Shown here piece by piece: positions 16,638-25,058 of a stretch of 64,000 nt of DNA; position 1 is the stretch's first letter; each line of letters begins with the position of its first letter. Below the pieces are notes generated by a model. That model was given only the letters and a program-made list of their open reading frames with translations, was not told the DNA's origin and made no database searches. The stretch is taken from contig NZ_CP117849.1 in NCBI RefSeq assembly GCF_026151165.2, positions 992,001-1,056,000 of the forward strand, in the 5' to 3' direction. This DNA comes from Cryobacterium sp. SO2 (GTDB lineage Bacteria > Actinomycetota > Actinomycetes > Actinomycetales > Microbacteriaceae). The position numbers and the translations under genes were made by a program.

Positions 16638-17537
16638 ATGGGAGCGCAACTTCGGGTCTACCGGCAGAAGATCAAATCTGCCCAGACGACCAAGAAGATC
16701 ACTCGGGCCATGGAGCTGATCTCCGCCTCGCGCATCCAGAAGGCGCAGGCGAGGGTTGCTGCGTCCACCCCGTATTCGCGAGCGATCACGCGCGCCGTTT
16801 CGGCGGTTGCCACGTACTCGAACATCGAGCACGTGCTGACCACGGAGCCGGAGACCATCAACCGCGCCGCGGTCGTCATCTTCGCCTCCGACCGAGGCCT
16901 GGCGGGCGCGTTCAGCTCCCAGGTGCTCCGTGAAGCCGAACAGCTCAGCGAGCTGCTGCGCAGCCAGGGCAAGGACGTCGTCTACTACCTGGTCGGCCGC
17001 AAGGCCCTCGCGTACTTCAGCTTCCGCCGTCGCGTCTCGGAGCGATCCTGGACCGGCGCGACCGACCAGCCCGTGTTCGACACGGCGCAGGAGATCGGCG
17101 AGGCCCTCCTCGAAGCCTTCCTTCGCGGAGCGGACGACGGCGGCGTCGACGAGATTCACATCGTCTACAACCGCTTCGTCAGCATGGTCACCCAGGTTCC
17201 GGAAGTTGTCCGGTTGCTGCCCCTTGAGGTCGTCGAAGGCGAAGCCGCCGACGCCGCATCCGTGCTGCCGCTCTACGAATTCGAGCCTGAGGCCGAGACC
17301 GTTCTCGACGCCCTGCTGCCGGTGTACATCGAAAGCCGCATCTTCAACGCCATGTTGCAGTCGGCCGCTTCGGAGCACGCCAGCCGTCAGAAGGCCATGA
17401 AGTCGGCCAGCGACAACGCGGACAAGCTCATCAAGGACTTCACGCGGCTGTCGAACAACGCGCGCCAGACCGAGATCACGCAGCAGATTTCCGAGATCGT
17501 GGGTGGAGCCGATGCGCTCTCATCCGCCAAGAACTAA
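16638..17537 (+). CDS. atpG: F1Fo ATP synthase subunit gamma
   Basis: The central shaft of F1, 299 residues. The N-terminal MGAQLRVYRQKIKSAQTTKKITRAMELISASRI and the C-terminal SEHASRQKAMKSASDNADKLI are the coiled-coil signatures; FASDRGLAGAFSS is the globular-domain motif. ATG 16638 is preceded by AGGAGA. It is located between atpA and atpD. Confidence 0.97.
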   Translation: MGAQLRVYRQKIKSAQTTKKITRAMELISASRIQKAQARVAASTPYSRAITRAVSAVATYSNIEHVLTTEPETINRAAVVIFASDRGLAGAFSSQVLREAEQLSELLRSQGKDVVYYLVGRKALAYFSFRRRVSERSWTGATDQPVFDTAQEIGEALLEAFLRGADDGGVDEIHIVYNRFVSMVTQVPEVVRLLPLEVVEGEAADAASVLPLYEFEPEAETVLDALLPVYIESRIFNAMLQSAASEHASRQKAMKSASDNADKLIKDFTRLSNNARQTEITQQISEIVGGADALSSAKN

Positions 17538-17555
17538 CCCAGAGAAGAGAGAGTT

Positions 17556-19019
17556 ATGACTGACACCGCAATCGCGCCAGTCCTCGAAGAGGGCACAGCC
17601 GGCGCTGTGGGCCGGATCGCACGCGTTACGGGACCCGTCGTGGACATCGAGTTCCCGCACGACTCGATCCCTGGAATGTACAACGCGCTCAAGACGACCA
17701 TCGTCATTGGCGACGAGTCGACCGAGATCACCCTCGAGGTTGCCCTGCACCTCGGTGACGACCTCGTGCGCGCCATCGCCCTGAACCCGACCGACGGACT
17801 CGTCCGCGGCCAGGAGGTCCGGGACACCGGCTCGCCCATCATGGTTCCGGTCGGCAACGTCACCAAGGGCCGCGTCTTCAACGTCATCGGCGAGGTGCTC
17901 AACGCCAAGCCCGGTGAGAAGATCGAGATCACCGAGCGCTGGCCCATCCACCGCAAGCCGCCGCCCTTCGACCAGCTGGAGTCCAAGACCCAGCTGTTCG
18001 AGACCGGCATCAAGGTTATCGACCTGCTCACGCCGTACGTGCTCGGCGGAAAGATCGGCCTCTTCGGTGGTGCCGGTGTCGGCAAGACCGTTCTGATCCA
18101 GGAAATGATCCAGCGCGTCGCGCAGGACCACGGTGGTGTGTCTGTGTTCGCCGGTGTCGGCGAGCGTACCCGTGAGGGCAACGACCTCATCGGCGAAATG
18201 GAAGAGGCCGGTGTCTTCGACAAGACCGCCCTCGTATTCGGCCAGATGGATGAGCCGCCGGGAACGCGACTGCGTGTCGCGCTCTCCGCGCTGACCATGG
18301 CGGAGTACTTCCGTGACGTTGCCAAGCAGGACGTGTTGCTCTTCATCGACAACATCTTCCGCTTCACCCAGGCCGGTTCTGAGGTGTCGACCCTGCTGGG
18401 CCGCATGCCGTCCGCCGTGGGTTACCAGCCGAACCTGGCCGACGAGATGGGCATCCTGCAGGAGCGCATCACGTCGACCCGTGGCCACTCGATCACCTCG
18501 CTGCAGGCCATCTACGTGCCCGCTGACGACTACACCGACCCGGCCCCGGCGACCACGTTCGCGCACCTCGATGCCACCACCGAACTGTCGCGTGAGATCG
18601 CGTCGAAGGGCCTCTACCCGGCCGTCGACCCGCTCACCTCGTCCAGCCGTATCCTCGACCCCCGCTACCTGGGCGCCGACCACTACAACACGGCCGTTCG
18701 CGTCAAGGCGATCCTGCAGAAGAACAAGGAACTCCAGGAGATCATCGCGATCCTCGGTGTTGACGAGCTCTCCGAAGAGGACAAGGTGACCGTGGCCCGC
18801 GCCCGGCGCATCCAGCAGTTCCTCTCGCAGAACACTTACATGGCGAAGAAGTTCACCGGCGTCGAGGGTTCGACCGTGTCGCTCAAGGACACCATCGAGT
18901 CCTTCACGGCCATCGCCAACGGTGACTTCGACCACGTGTCGGAGCAGGCCTTCTTCAACGTCGGTGGCATCGGCGACGTCGAAGAGAAGTGGGCTCAGAT
19001 CCAGAAGGAGAACGGCTAA
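17556..19019 (+). CDS. atpD: F1Fo ATP synthase subunit beta
   Basis: The catalytic F1 subunit, 487 residues. Walker A is GGAGVGKTVLIQEM; the catalytic Glu is in GERTREGNDLI; Walker B is DVLLFIDNIFRFTQAGSEVS; the DELSEED element appears as VDELSEEDKVTV. The start ATG 17556 follows AGAGAAGAGAGAG. It ends two bases before atpC. Confidence 0.98.
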   Translation: MTDTAIAPVLEEGTAGAVGRIARVTGPVVDIEFPHDSIPGMYNALKTTIVIGDESTEITLEVALHLGDDLVRAIALNPTDGLVRGQEVRDTGSPIMVPVGNVTKGRVFNVIGEVLNAKPGEKIEITERWPIHRKPPPFDQLESKTQLFETGIKVIDLLTPYVLGGKIGLFGGAGVGKTVLIQEMIQRVAQDHGGVSVFAGVGERTREGNDLIGEMEEAGVFDKTALVFGQMDEPPGTRLRVALSALTMAEYFRDVAKQDVLLFIDNIFRFTQAGSEVSTLLGRMPSAVGYQPNLADEMGILQERITSTRGHSITSLQAIYVPADDYTDPAPATTFAHLDATTELSREIASKGLYPAVDPLTSSSRILDPRYLGADHYNTAVRVKAILQKNKELQEIIAILGVDELSEEDKVTVARARRIQQFLSQNTYMAKKFTGVEGSTVSLKDTIESFTAIANGDFDHVSEQAFFNVGGIGDVEEKWAQIQKENG

Positions 19020-19021
19020 GC

Positions 19022-19288
19022 ATGGCTTCGGCTCCGCTTACCGTGAGTGTCGTCTCGGCGGACCAGCAGGTCTGGTCCGGCGAGGCGACCATGGTCGTGG
19101 CCCGCACCGTGGAAGGCGAGATCGGTATTCTCGCCGGCCACGAGCCGCTGCTGGCGATCCTCTCCAGTGGTGAGGTGCGCCTGACCCTGGCCGACGGCTC
19201 CAAGGTCGTCGCCGAGGCAGCCGACGGCTTCCTCTCGGTCGAGAACGACACCATCACCATCGTGGCCCGCAAGGCCGCGCTCGTTTAG
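19022..19288 (+). CDS. atpC: F1Fo ATP synthase subunit epsilon
   Basis: An 88-residue regulatory shaft subunit, close to the short actinobacterial form that lacks most of the C-terminal helical hairpin. It shows the beta-sandwich motifs VEGEIGILAGHEPLLAIL and AADGFLSVENDTITIVA. ATG 19022 is two bases after the atpD stop. It is the last atp gene. yaaA follows after 20 bases without a terminator. Confidence 0.94.
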   Translation: MASAPLTVSVVSADQQVWSGEATMVVARTVEGEIGILAGHEPLLAILSSGEVRLTLADGSKVVAEAADGFLSVENDTITIVARKAALV

Positions 19289-19308
19289 GAACTGCCCGCT
19301 AGGACACT

Positions 19309-20064
19309 GTGTTTGTATTGCTACCGCCGTCGGAGACGAAACGCTCCGGCGGCGGTTTTGCGTCCCTGGACATCGACTCACTGGTCTTTCCCGCCCTCAA
19401 CCGCCGCCGCCGCACCGTGGTACGGGCACTGAAGTCGCTGGCGAAAGACCAGGACGCCACTGTGCGCGCCCTCAAACTCGGCCGCACCCAACTGGCCGAG
19501 GTCGAGCGCAACGCCACGGTCGCTTCGTCCCCGACGACTCCGGTGATCGACCGGTACACCGGCGTACTCTACGACGCGCTGGATGCCGCGACCCTGTCGC
19601 CCGACGCCCGCGCTTTCGCCGGGCGCCACCTGCTCGTGCACTCGGCTTTGCTCGGCCCGGTCGGCGGCCTCGACCTGGTACCCGCCTACAGACTGTCGCA
19701 CGATTCCCGGCTGCCGGAGCTGCCACTCAAGAAGCACTGGGCCACCGACGTGTCGGCCGTGCTGGAGTCCTCCGGCGGGCTCCTGCTCGACCTGCGGTCG
19801 GAAGGTTACGTATCGCTGGGAGCCGCGGCGGCCCATCCCGCGCGCTACTTCCTGCGCGTGGTGACGGAGACCGCTGACGGTCAGACCCGCGCGCTCAACC
19901 ACTTCAACAAGAAGTCGAAGGGCGAATTCACCCGGGCGCTGCTGACGAACGGGCAGGACTTCGGCACCGTCGAGGAGCTGCTCGGCTGGGCTCCGACGGC
20001 GGGGCTCACCCTGCGGCCCGGCGCCACGGGCGAATTGCAACTGGTGGTGACCGGCCACGCCTAG
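19309..20064 (+). CDS. yaaA: YaaA/DUF328-family peroxide stress protein
   Basis: A 251-residue cytosolic protein of the YaaA (UPF0246) family. In E. coli, YaaA lowers free iron during peroxide stress and binds DNA. Family signatures are LLPPSETKRSGG at the N-terminus, RYTGVLYDALD, and NHFNKKSKGEFTRALL near the C-terminus. Start GTG 19309 is the first in-frame start after atpC. It probably reads through from the atp operon, and its TAG stop doubles as part of the next gene's -10 (TAGTAT). Confidence 0.88.
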   Translation: MFVLLPPSETKRSGGGFASLDIDSLVFPALNRRRRTVVRALKSLAKDQDATVRALKLGRTQLAEVERNATVASSPTTPVIDRYTGVLYDALDAATLSPDARAFAGRHLLVHSALLGPVGGLDLVPAYRLSHDSRLPELPLKKHWATDVSAVLESSGGLLLDLRSEGYVSLGAAAAHPARYFLRVVTETADGQTRALNHFNKKSKGEFTRALLTNGQDFGTVEELLGWAPTAGLTLRPGATGELQLVVTGHA

Positions 20065-20067
20065 TAT
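20062..20067 (+). promoter_or_regulatory. -10 element for predicted leaderless mdh
   Basis: TAGTAT overlaps the yaaA stop codon and ends six bases before GTG 20074. No ribosome binding site is present. Confidence 0.5.
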
Positions 20068-20073
20068 TTAGTC

Positions 20074-21066
20074 GTGCAGAGACAACGAGTTAACGTCACC
20101 GTCACCGGCGCCGGGGGCAACATCGGCTACGCGCTCATGTTCCGCATCGCATCAGGCCAATTGCTCGGGCCCGACGTGCCCGTGGCCCTGCGCCTGCTGG
20201 AGATCCCCGGCGGACTCCAGGCCGCAGAGGGCAGCGCGTTCGAACTGCAGGACAGCGCGTTCCCGCTGCTGCGGGACGTGCGGGTGACGGATGATCCGGC
20301 CCAGGCCTTCGACGGCACCAACATCGCGATCCTGGTGGGCTCCCGCCCCCGCGGCCCCGGCCAACAGCGCGCAGACCTGCTCGAGGGAAACGCCCGCATC
20401 TTCGGCCCGCAGGGCGCCGCCATCAACGCCGGTGCAGCGGACGACGTCAGGGTGGTCGTGGTGGGCAACCCGGCCAACACCAACGCCCTCGTGGCGTCCA
20501 GCCACGCACCGGACGTTCCCGCCGACCGGTTCACGGCCCTCACCAGGCTCGACCACAACCGGGCGGTCGCCCAGCTCGCCGCCAAACTGTCGGTGCCGGT
20601 GACCTCGGTGCGCGGCGTGGCCATCTGGGGCAACCACTCCGCCCTGCAATACCCCGACGTCAGCCACGCCACGATCGACGGACGCCCGGTGCGCGACCTG
20701 GTGGACGACGCCTGGCTGGTGAACGAGTTCATCCCCCGGGTGGCCAACCGCGGCGCGGAGATCATCGCCGTCCGCGGCGCGTCCTCGATGGGCTCAGCCG
20801 CCAGCGCCACCGTCGACCACGTCTACGACTGGGTGAACGGCACCGGCGATGACTGGACCAGCGCCGGCGTGGTCTCGGACGGCTCGTACTGTGTGCCGGA
20901 TGGACTGGTGTCGTCCTACCCGGTGCGCTCTCTCGGCGGACGCTGGTCGATCGAACCTGGCCTCGAGATCGACGCGTTCTCGCGAGCGCGGATCGACGCC
21001 TCTGTGGCCGACCTCGAAGCCGAACGCGACGCCGTCAGCGCCCTGGGGCTGCTCGGCCCCGGCTAG
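20074..21066 (+). CDS. mdh: Malate dehydrogenase
   Basis: NAD-dependent malate/oxaloacetate oxidoreductase of the TCA cycle, 330 residues, of the cytosolic-type group found in actinobacteria. The Rossmann loop is VTGAGGNIGYAL; the cofactor/substrate motifs NPANTN, TRLDHNRA and the catalytic His in IWGNHS are present. The mobile loop reads GSRPRGPGQQRADLL, whereas family members usually have a Met before the second Arg (GMxR). The substrate arginines remain. Start GTG 20074 is supported by TAGTAT six bases upstream. It is convergent with tag. Confidence 0.93.
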   Translation: MQRQRVNVTVTGAGGNIGYALMFRIASGQLLGPDVPVALRLLEIPGGLQAAEGSAFELQDSAFPLLRDVRVTDDPAQAFDGTNIAILVGSRPRGPGQQRADLLEGNARIFGPQGAAINAGAADDVRVVVVGNPANTNALVASSHAPDVPADRFTALTRLDHNRAVAQLAAKLSVPVTSVRGVAIWGNHSALQYPDVSHATIDGRPVRDLVDDAWLVNEFIPRVANRGAEIIAVRGASSMGSAASATVDHVYDWVNGTGDDWTSAGVVSDGSYCVPDGLVSSYPVRSLGGRWSIEPGLEIDAFSRARIDASVADLEAERDAVSALGLLGPG

Positions 21067-21084
21067 CCTGCCTGGGCTCCACGC

Positions 21085-21693
21085 TCAAGCGGCCGGCGCC
21101 GGAGCCAGGTGGCAGCCGGCCACGTGGTCGTTGACCAGGCCGCTGGACTGCATCAGCGCGTACATCGTGGTGGGGCCGACGAATTTGTAGCCGCGCGCGC
21201 GGAGGGCCTTGCTGAGGGCGGTGGACTCCGGGGTGATCGCCGGCACCTCCGCCAGCGTGCGCAGCGGTGCGGGGCGCGGTGCGGGGGCGAAGCTCCAGAT
21301 CAGCTCCGCGAGGCTTTCGCCGAGCGCCTGGGTGGTGCGGGCGTTGCCGATGGTGGCGGTGATCTTGCCCCTGTGCCGGATGATGCTCTCGTCGGCCAGT
21401 AGCCGCTCCACATCGGCATCGGTATACGCGGCCACGGTATCTACGTCGAAGTTCGCGAACGCGGCCCGGAAAGCCGGCCGGCGGCGCAGGATCGTGATCC
21501 AGGAGAGCCCGGCCTGGAAGCCCTCGAGGCAGAGCTTCTCGAACAGGCGCTGGTCGTCGTGCAGCGGCGTACCCCACTCCTCGTCGTGGTACCGCCGGTA
21601 TTCGCTGTCGTTCGCAGCCCAGCCGCACCGGGTGAGGCCGTCGTCACCGACGACGACCGATGCGCGCAGCACCGGGGCAGCGTCGACGCTCAT
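21085..21693 (-). CDS. tag: DNA-3-methyladenine glycosylase I
   Basis: Removes 3-methyladenine from alkylated DNA, a HhH-family glycosylase of about 202 residues. Signatures are RCGWAANDSEYRRYHDEEWGTPLHDDQRLFEKLCLEGFQAGLSW (catalytic Glu in the EGFQAGLSW region) and the C-terminal Zn-binding HVAGCH. ATG 21693 overlaps the ogt stop (ATGA), so base excision and direct alkyl reversal are made from one transcript. The longer frame to 21729 lies within ogt and is not used. Confidence 0.94.
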   Translation of the reverse strand: MSVDAAPVLRASVVVGDDGLTRCGWAANDSEYRRYHDEEWGTPLHDDQRLFEKLCLEGFQAGLSWITILRRRPAFRAAFANFDVDTVAAYTDADVERLLADESIIRHRGKITATIGNARTTQALGESLAELIWSFAPAPRPAPLRTLAEVPAITPESTALSKALRARGYKFVGPTTMYALMQSSGLVNDHVAGCHLAPAPAA

Positions 21694-22199
21694 CCGACGT
21701 ACTCGATGCCCTCGTGGCGCAACAGCCACTGTTTGGTGGGGATGCCCTCACCGGCGCTGAACCCGGTGATGCGTCCGTTGGAGGCGAGCACCCGGTGACA
21801 GCCCACCAGGATCGGTGCGGGGTTCGCCCCGACCGCCCCGCCGATCGCCCGGCCGGCGCCGCTCTTGCCGATCGAACGGCCCAGTTCGCCGTAGGAGAGG
21901 TGGTCGCCGTAGGGGATCGCGGCCAGGCCCTGCCAGACGCTGCGCTGGAACTCGGTGCCACGAGAGAGCCGCACCGGCACATCGAAGGCGACCCTGTCGC
22001 CGGCGAAGTACTCGGTGAGCTGCTGGGCCGCTCGCCGCAACAGGGGAGTGGGGGCCTCCGGGAGGCCCTCGAAAGGCAGGTGGCCGTTCCTGACGATGGC
22101 CAGGGACCAGATCTCGGTGTCGTCGCCGGTGAGCTCGAGGCCGCCCAGCGGGCTGTCGACTCTGATCAGGTTCGGGGGGAGGGAGGTTGGGCTGCTCAT
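21690..22199 (-). CDS. ogt: Methylated-DNA–protein-cysteine methyltransferase
   Basis: A suicide enzyme that transfers the alkyl group from O6-alkylguanine to its own cysteine, 169 residues. The active-site block is ILVGCHRVLASNGRITGFSAG. The residue before the acceptor Cys is Gly where the canonical motif is PCHRV, a notable but known type of variation. The DNA-binding wing FQRSVWQGLAAIPYGDHLSYGELG is present. TACAGT on the minus strand, six bases upstream of ATG 22199, makes it a predicted leaderless message. It is coupled to tag. Confidence 0.93.
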   Translation of the reverse strand: MSSPTSLPPNLIRVDSPLGGLELTGDDTEIWSLAIVRNGHLPFEGLPEAPTPLLRRAAQQLTEYFAGDRVAFDVPVRLSRGTEFQRSVWQGLAAIPYGDHLSYGELGRSIGKSGAGRAIGGAVGANPAPILVGCHRVLASNGRITGFSAGEGIPTKQWLLRHEGIEYVG

Positions 22200-22205
22200 A
22201 CTGCG

Positions 22206-22211
22206 ACTGTA
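22206..22211 (-). promoter_or_regulatory. -10 element for predicted leaderless ogt–tag
   Basis: TACAGT on the minus strand, six bases from ATG 22199, with no ribosome binding site. Confidence 0.5.
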
Positions 22212-22319
22212 GTCGGCGTGCCCCGGCGGTTCCGGCGGGTTTCGGACACCGGAATATTCCGCCGGCGCGTGGCCTGTGGAGGAGGGGCGAAAGGTCCTCT
22301 TTCCGGCTCCGGAGAGGAA

Positions 22320-22325
22320 TAGTCT
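22320..22325 (+). promoter_or_regulatory. -10 element for predicted leaderless aldo/keto reductase
   Basis: TAGTCT ends six bases before ATG 22332. It is divergent to the ogt promoter. Confidence 0.5.
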
Positions 22326-22331
22326 GGAGCA

Positions 22332-23294
22332 ATGGCTCAGATCGACTATCGCACTCTCGGCAATTCAGGACTCGTCGTTTCGACGATCGGGCTCGGCTGC
22401 AATAATTTCGGCCGCACCGGCACGACGACCGAAAGCCAGGCCGGCACCTCCCTCGTGATCGACGCCGCGATCGACGCGGGGGTCACCCTCTTCGACACGG
22501 CCGACATCTACGGCGCCGAACGGGGACTCAGCGAGACCCTGATGGGCCATTCACTCCGCGGCAAGCGGGAGAAGATCGTTCTCGCCACCAAGTTCGGCAT
22601 GGACATGAACGGCTCCAACGGCCCGGACTGGGACGCGCGCGGTTCGCGCCGGTACATCCGACTGGCCGTTGAGGCCTCGCTCACCCGGCTGCAGACCGAC
22701 TGGATCGACCTCTACCAGCTGCACCGGCCCGACCCGAACACGCCCATCGAGGAGACCCTCTCGGTGCTGGACGACCTGATCCGCGAGGGGAAGATCCGTT
22801 ACATCGGCCACTCCAATCTCGCCGGCTGGCAGATCGCCGAAGCCGAGTTCACCGCGAAGATGGCCGGGCACCCGGCGTTCATCTCGGCCCAGAACGAATA
22901 CAGCCTGCTCGTGCGCGACGCAGAGGAGGAGGTCCTGCCCGCCGTGAACGCGTACGGGCTCGGCTTCCTGCCGTTCTTCCCGCTCTATAACGGCCTGTTC
23001 ACCGGCAAGTTCAGCCGCGCGGGAGGGCCGGCGGACAGCCGGATCATGATGGTGCGCCGGCACCTGCTCGACGACGCCCCCTGGGACACCATCGAGCGGT
23101 ACCAGCAGTTCTGCGACGACAGGGGCGTGAGCATGCTCGCGGCCACGCTCGCCTGGCTGCTCGCCCAGCCGGGGCTCACCAGCGTGATCGCCGGTGCCAC
23201 CAGGCCGGAACAGATCGTGCAGAACGCCGAGGCGGCCACCACCTGGCGGCCCACCGGCGAAGACGTCGCCTACATCTCCGCCCTTTTCGCGTAA
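22332..23294 (+). CDS. Aldo/keto reductase
   Basis: A 320-residue NADPH-dependent (beta/alpha)8-barrel oxidoreductase. The tetrad is visible: Asp in LFDTADIYG, Tyr in the same segment, Lys in VLATKFG, His in LYQLHRPD. The C-terminal cofactor site is in TSVIAGATRPEQIVQNAEA. The closest general type is the YhdN/potassium-channel beta-subunit-like group (members act on broad carbonyl substrates). The physiological substrate is unknown. An ABC exporter follows 30 bases downstream on the same strand. Confidence 0.9.
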   Translation: MAQIDYRTLGNSGLVVSTIGLGCNNFGRTGTTTESQAGTSLVIDAAIDAGVTLFDTADIYGAERGLSETLMGHSLRGKREKIVLATKFGMDMNGSNGPDWDARGSRRYIRLAVEASLTRLQTDWIDLYQLHRPDPNTPIEETLSVLDDLIREGKIRYIGHSNLAGWQIAEAEFTAKMAGHPAFISAQNEYSLLVRDAEEEVLPAVNAYGLGFLPFFPLYNGLFTGKFSRAGGPADSRIMMVRRHLLDDAPWDTIERYQQFCDDRGVSMLAATLAWLLAQPGLTSVIAGATRPEQIVQNAEAATTWRPTGEDVAYISALFA

Positions 23295-23324
23295 CCCGTG
23301 CTCGCTGAGACACCAAGGACACCC

Positions 23325-25058
23325 ATGCTCTGGAAATTGCTCGTACACTACCTCCGCCCGCATTGGCGGTTGCTGGTGGCCGTTGTCGTGTTCCAACTGG
23401 CGCAGTCGATAGCGTCGCTCTACCTGCCCTCGCTCAACGCCGACATCATCGACGAGGGCGTCGCCACGGGCGACACCGGCTACATCCTCCGCACCGGCGG
23501 AGTGATGCTGCTGATCACCCTGGGCCAGATCATCTGCGCCATCATCGCCGTCTACTTCGGCGCCAAGGCGGCCATGGCCCTCGGCCGTGACCTGCGCGGC
23601 GCCGTGTTCACCAGGGTGGGCGAGTTCTCCGAGCAGGAGGTCAGCCGGTTCGGCGCCCCGTCGCTGATCACCCGCTCCACCAACGACGTGCAGCAGGTGC
23701 AGATGCTCGTGCTCACCACCTGCACCCTGCTGGTGTCCGCCCCCATCCTGTGCGTGGGCGGCATCATCATGGCGATGCGCCAGGACCTCGAACTGTCCTG
23801 GCTGATCGCCGTCAGCGTGCCGGTGCTGCTCGTGGCCGTCGGACTCATCATCGTACGGATGGTGCCCCTGTTCCGGGTGATGCAGGTGCGCATCGACACC
23901 GTCAACCGGGTGCTGCGCGAACAGCTCACCGGCATCCGCGTGATCCGCGCGTTCGTGCGGGAAGACGTGGAGACCCGCCGCTTCGGCCGCGCGAACACCG
24001 ACGTCACCGACACCGCGCTGCAGGCCGGCCGGTTGATGGCCCTGATGTTCCCCGTCGTCATGCTCGTGCTCAACGTCTCCAGCGTCGCCGTGATCTGGTT
24101 CGGCGCGTTCCGCATCGAAGACGGCTCGATGCAGGTGGGCACCCTGATCGCGTTCCTCAGCTACCTCATGCAGATCCTGATGGCCGTGATGATGGCCACC
24201 TTCATGGCCGTGATGATCCCGCGGGCCACGGTCTCCGCCGACCGCATCGGCGAGGTGCTCGACACCGAATCCAGCGTGCGCCCGCCGCTGAACCCGGTCA
24301 ACGCCACCATCGGGCACGGTGAGCTCGAACTGCGCGGAGTGGGCTTCGCCTACCCGGGCGCCGACCAACCGGTGCTCAGCGACATCAGCTTCGTGGCCAG
24401 GCCCGGCTACACCACAGCCATCATCGGCAGCACCGGCTCGGGCAAGACCACCCTGGTCAACCTGATGCCGAGGCTGTTCGACGCCACCAGCGGCACCGTG
24501 CTGTTCGGCGGAGTCGACGTGCGCGAACTCAACCCCGACCTGCTCTGGGGCCACATCGGCCTGGTGCCGCAGAAACCGTACCTGTTCTCCGGCACCGTGC
24601 GCAGCAACCTGCTCTACGGCAAGCCGGATGCCTCCGAGGCCGAGATCTGGCAGGCGCTGGAGACCGCGCAGGCCCGTGACTTCGTGGAACGGCTCGACGG
24701 CGGCCTCGACGCCCCCATCGCCCAGGGCGGAACCAACGTCTCCGGCGGGCAGCGGCAACGTCTCGCGATCGCCAGGGCGCTGGTGAAACGGCCGGAGCTC
24801 TACATCTTCGACGACTCGTTCTCGGCCCTCGACCTCGCCACGGATTCCCGCCTGCGGGCGGCCCTGGCCGAGGACGTCAGCGACGCCACCATGATCATCG
24901 TCGCGCAGCGGGTGTCCACGATCATCGACGCCGACCAGATCCTCGTTGTCGAAGACGGCCGGATCGTCGCCAGCGGCACCCACGAGGAGCTCCTGGAGAC
25001 CTCGACCACCTATCAGGAAATTGCGGCATCCCAGCTGGCAGCGGAGGCCACCAAATGA
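23325..25058 (+). CDS. Heterodimeric ABC exporter, degenerate-site half
   Basis: A 577-residue fusion of six membrane helices (about 1–310) and an ATPase domain (about 330–577). Walker A is GSTGSGKTTL, the signature NVSGGQRQRLAIARAL is canonical, but the residue after Walker B (LYIFDDSFSALD) is Asp (codon 497, 24813–24815) where the catalytic Glu belongs. This makes it the partner with the impaired site, as in TM287- or LmrC-type halves. ATG 23325 follows AAGGA; the GTG at 23298 has no site. ATGA overlap with the next gene shows obligate pairing. Substrate is unknown: drug, lipid or peptide. Confidence 0.92.
   Translation: MLWKLLVHYLRPHWRLLVAVVVFQLAQSIASLYLPSLNADIIDEGVATGDTGYILRTGGVMLLITLGQIICAIIAVYFGAKAAMALGRDLRGAVFTRVGEFSEQEVSRFGAPSLITRSTNDVQQVQMLVLTTCTLLVSAPILCVGGIIMAMRQDLELSWLIAVSVPVLLVAVGLIIVRMVPLFRVMQVRIDTVNRVLREQLTGIRVIRAFVREDVETRRFGRANTDVTDTALQAGRLMALMFPVVMLVLNVSSVAVIWFGAFRIEDGSMQVGTLIAFLSYLMQILMAVMMATFMAVMIPRATVSADRIGEVLDTESSVRPPLNPVNATIGHGELELRGVGFAYPGADQPVLSDISFVARPGYTTAIIGSTGSGKTTLVNLMPRLFDATSGTVLFGGVDVRELNPDLLWGHIGLVPQKPYLFSGTVRSNLLYGKPDASEAEIWQALETAQARDFVERLDGGLDAPIAQGGTNVSGGQRQRLAIARALVKRPELYIFDDSFSALDLATDSRLRAALAEDVSDATMIIVAQRVSTIIDADQILVVEDGRIVASGTHEELLETSTTYQEIAASQLAAEATK

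Noticed and set aside
22551..24983. 810-codon minus-strand frame opposite the aldo/keto reductase and ABC exporter
   Set aside because: Crosses two certain genes and has shadow composition.
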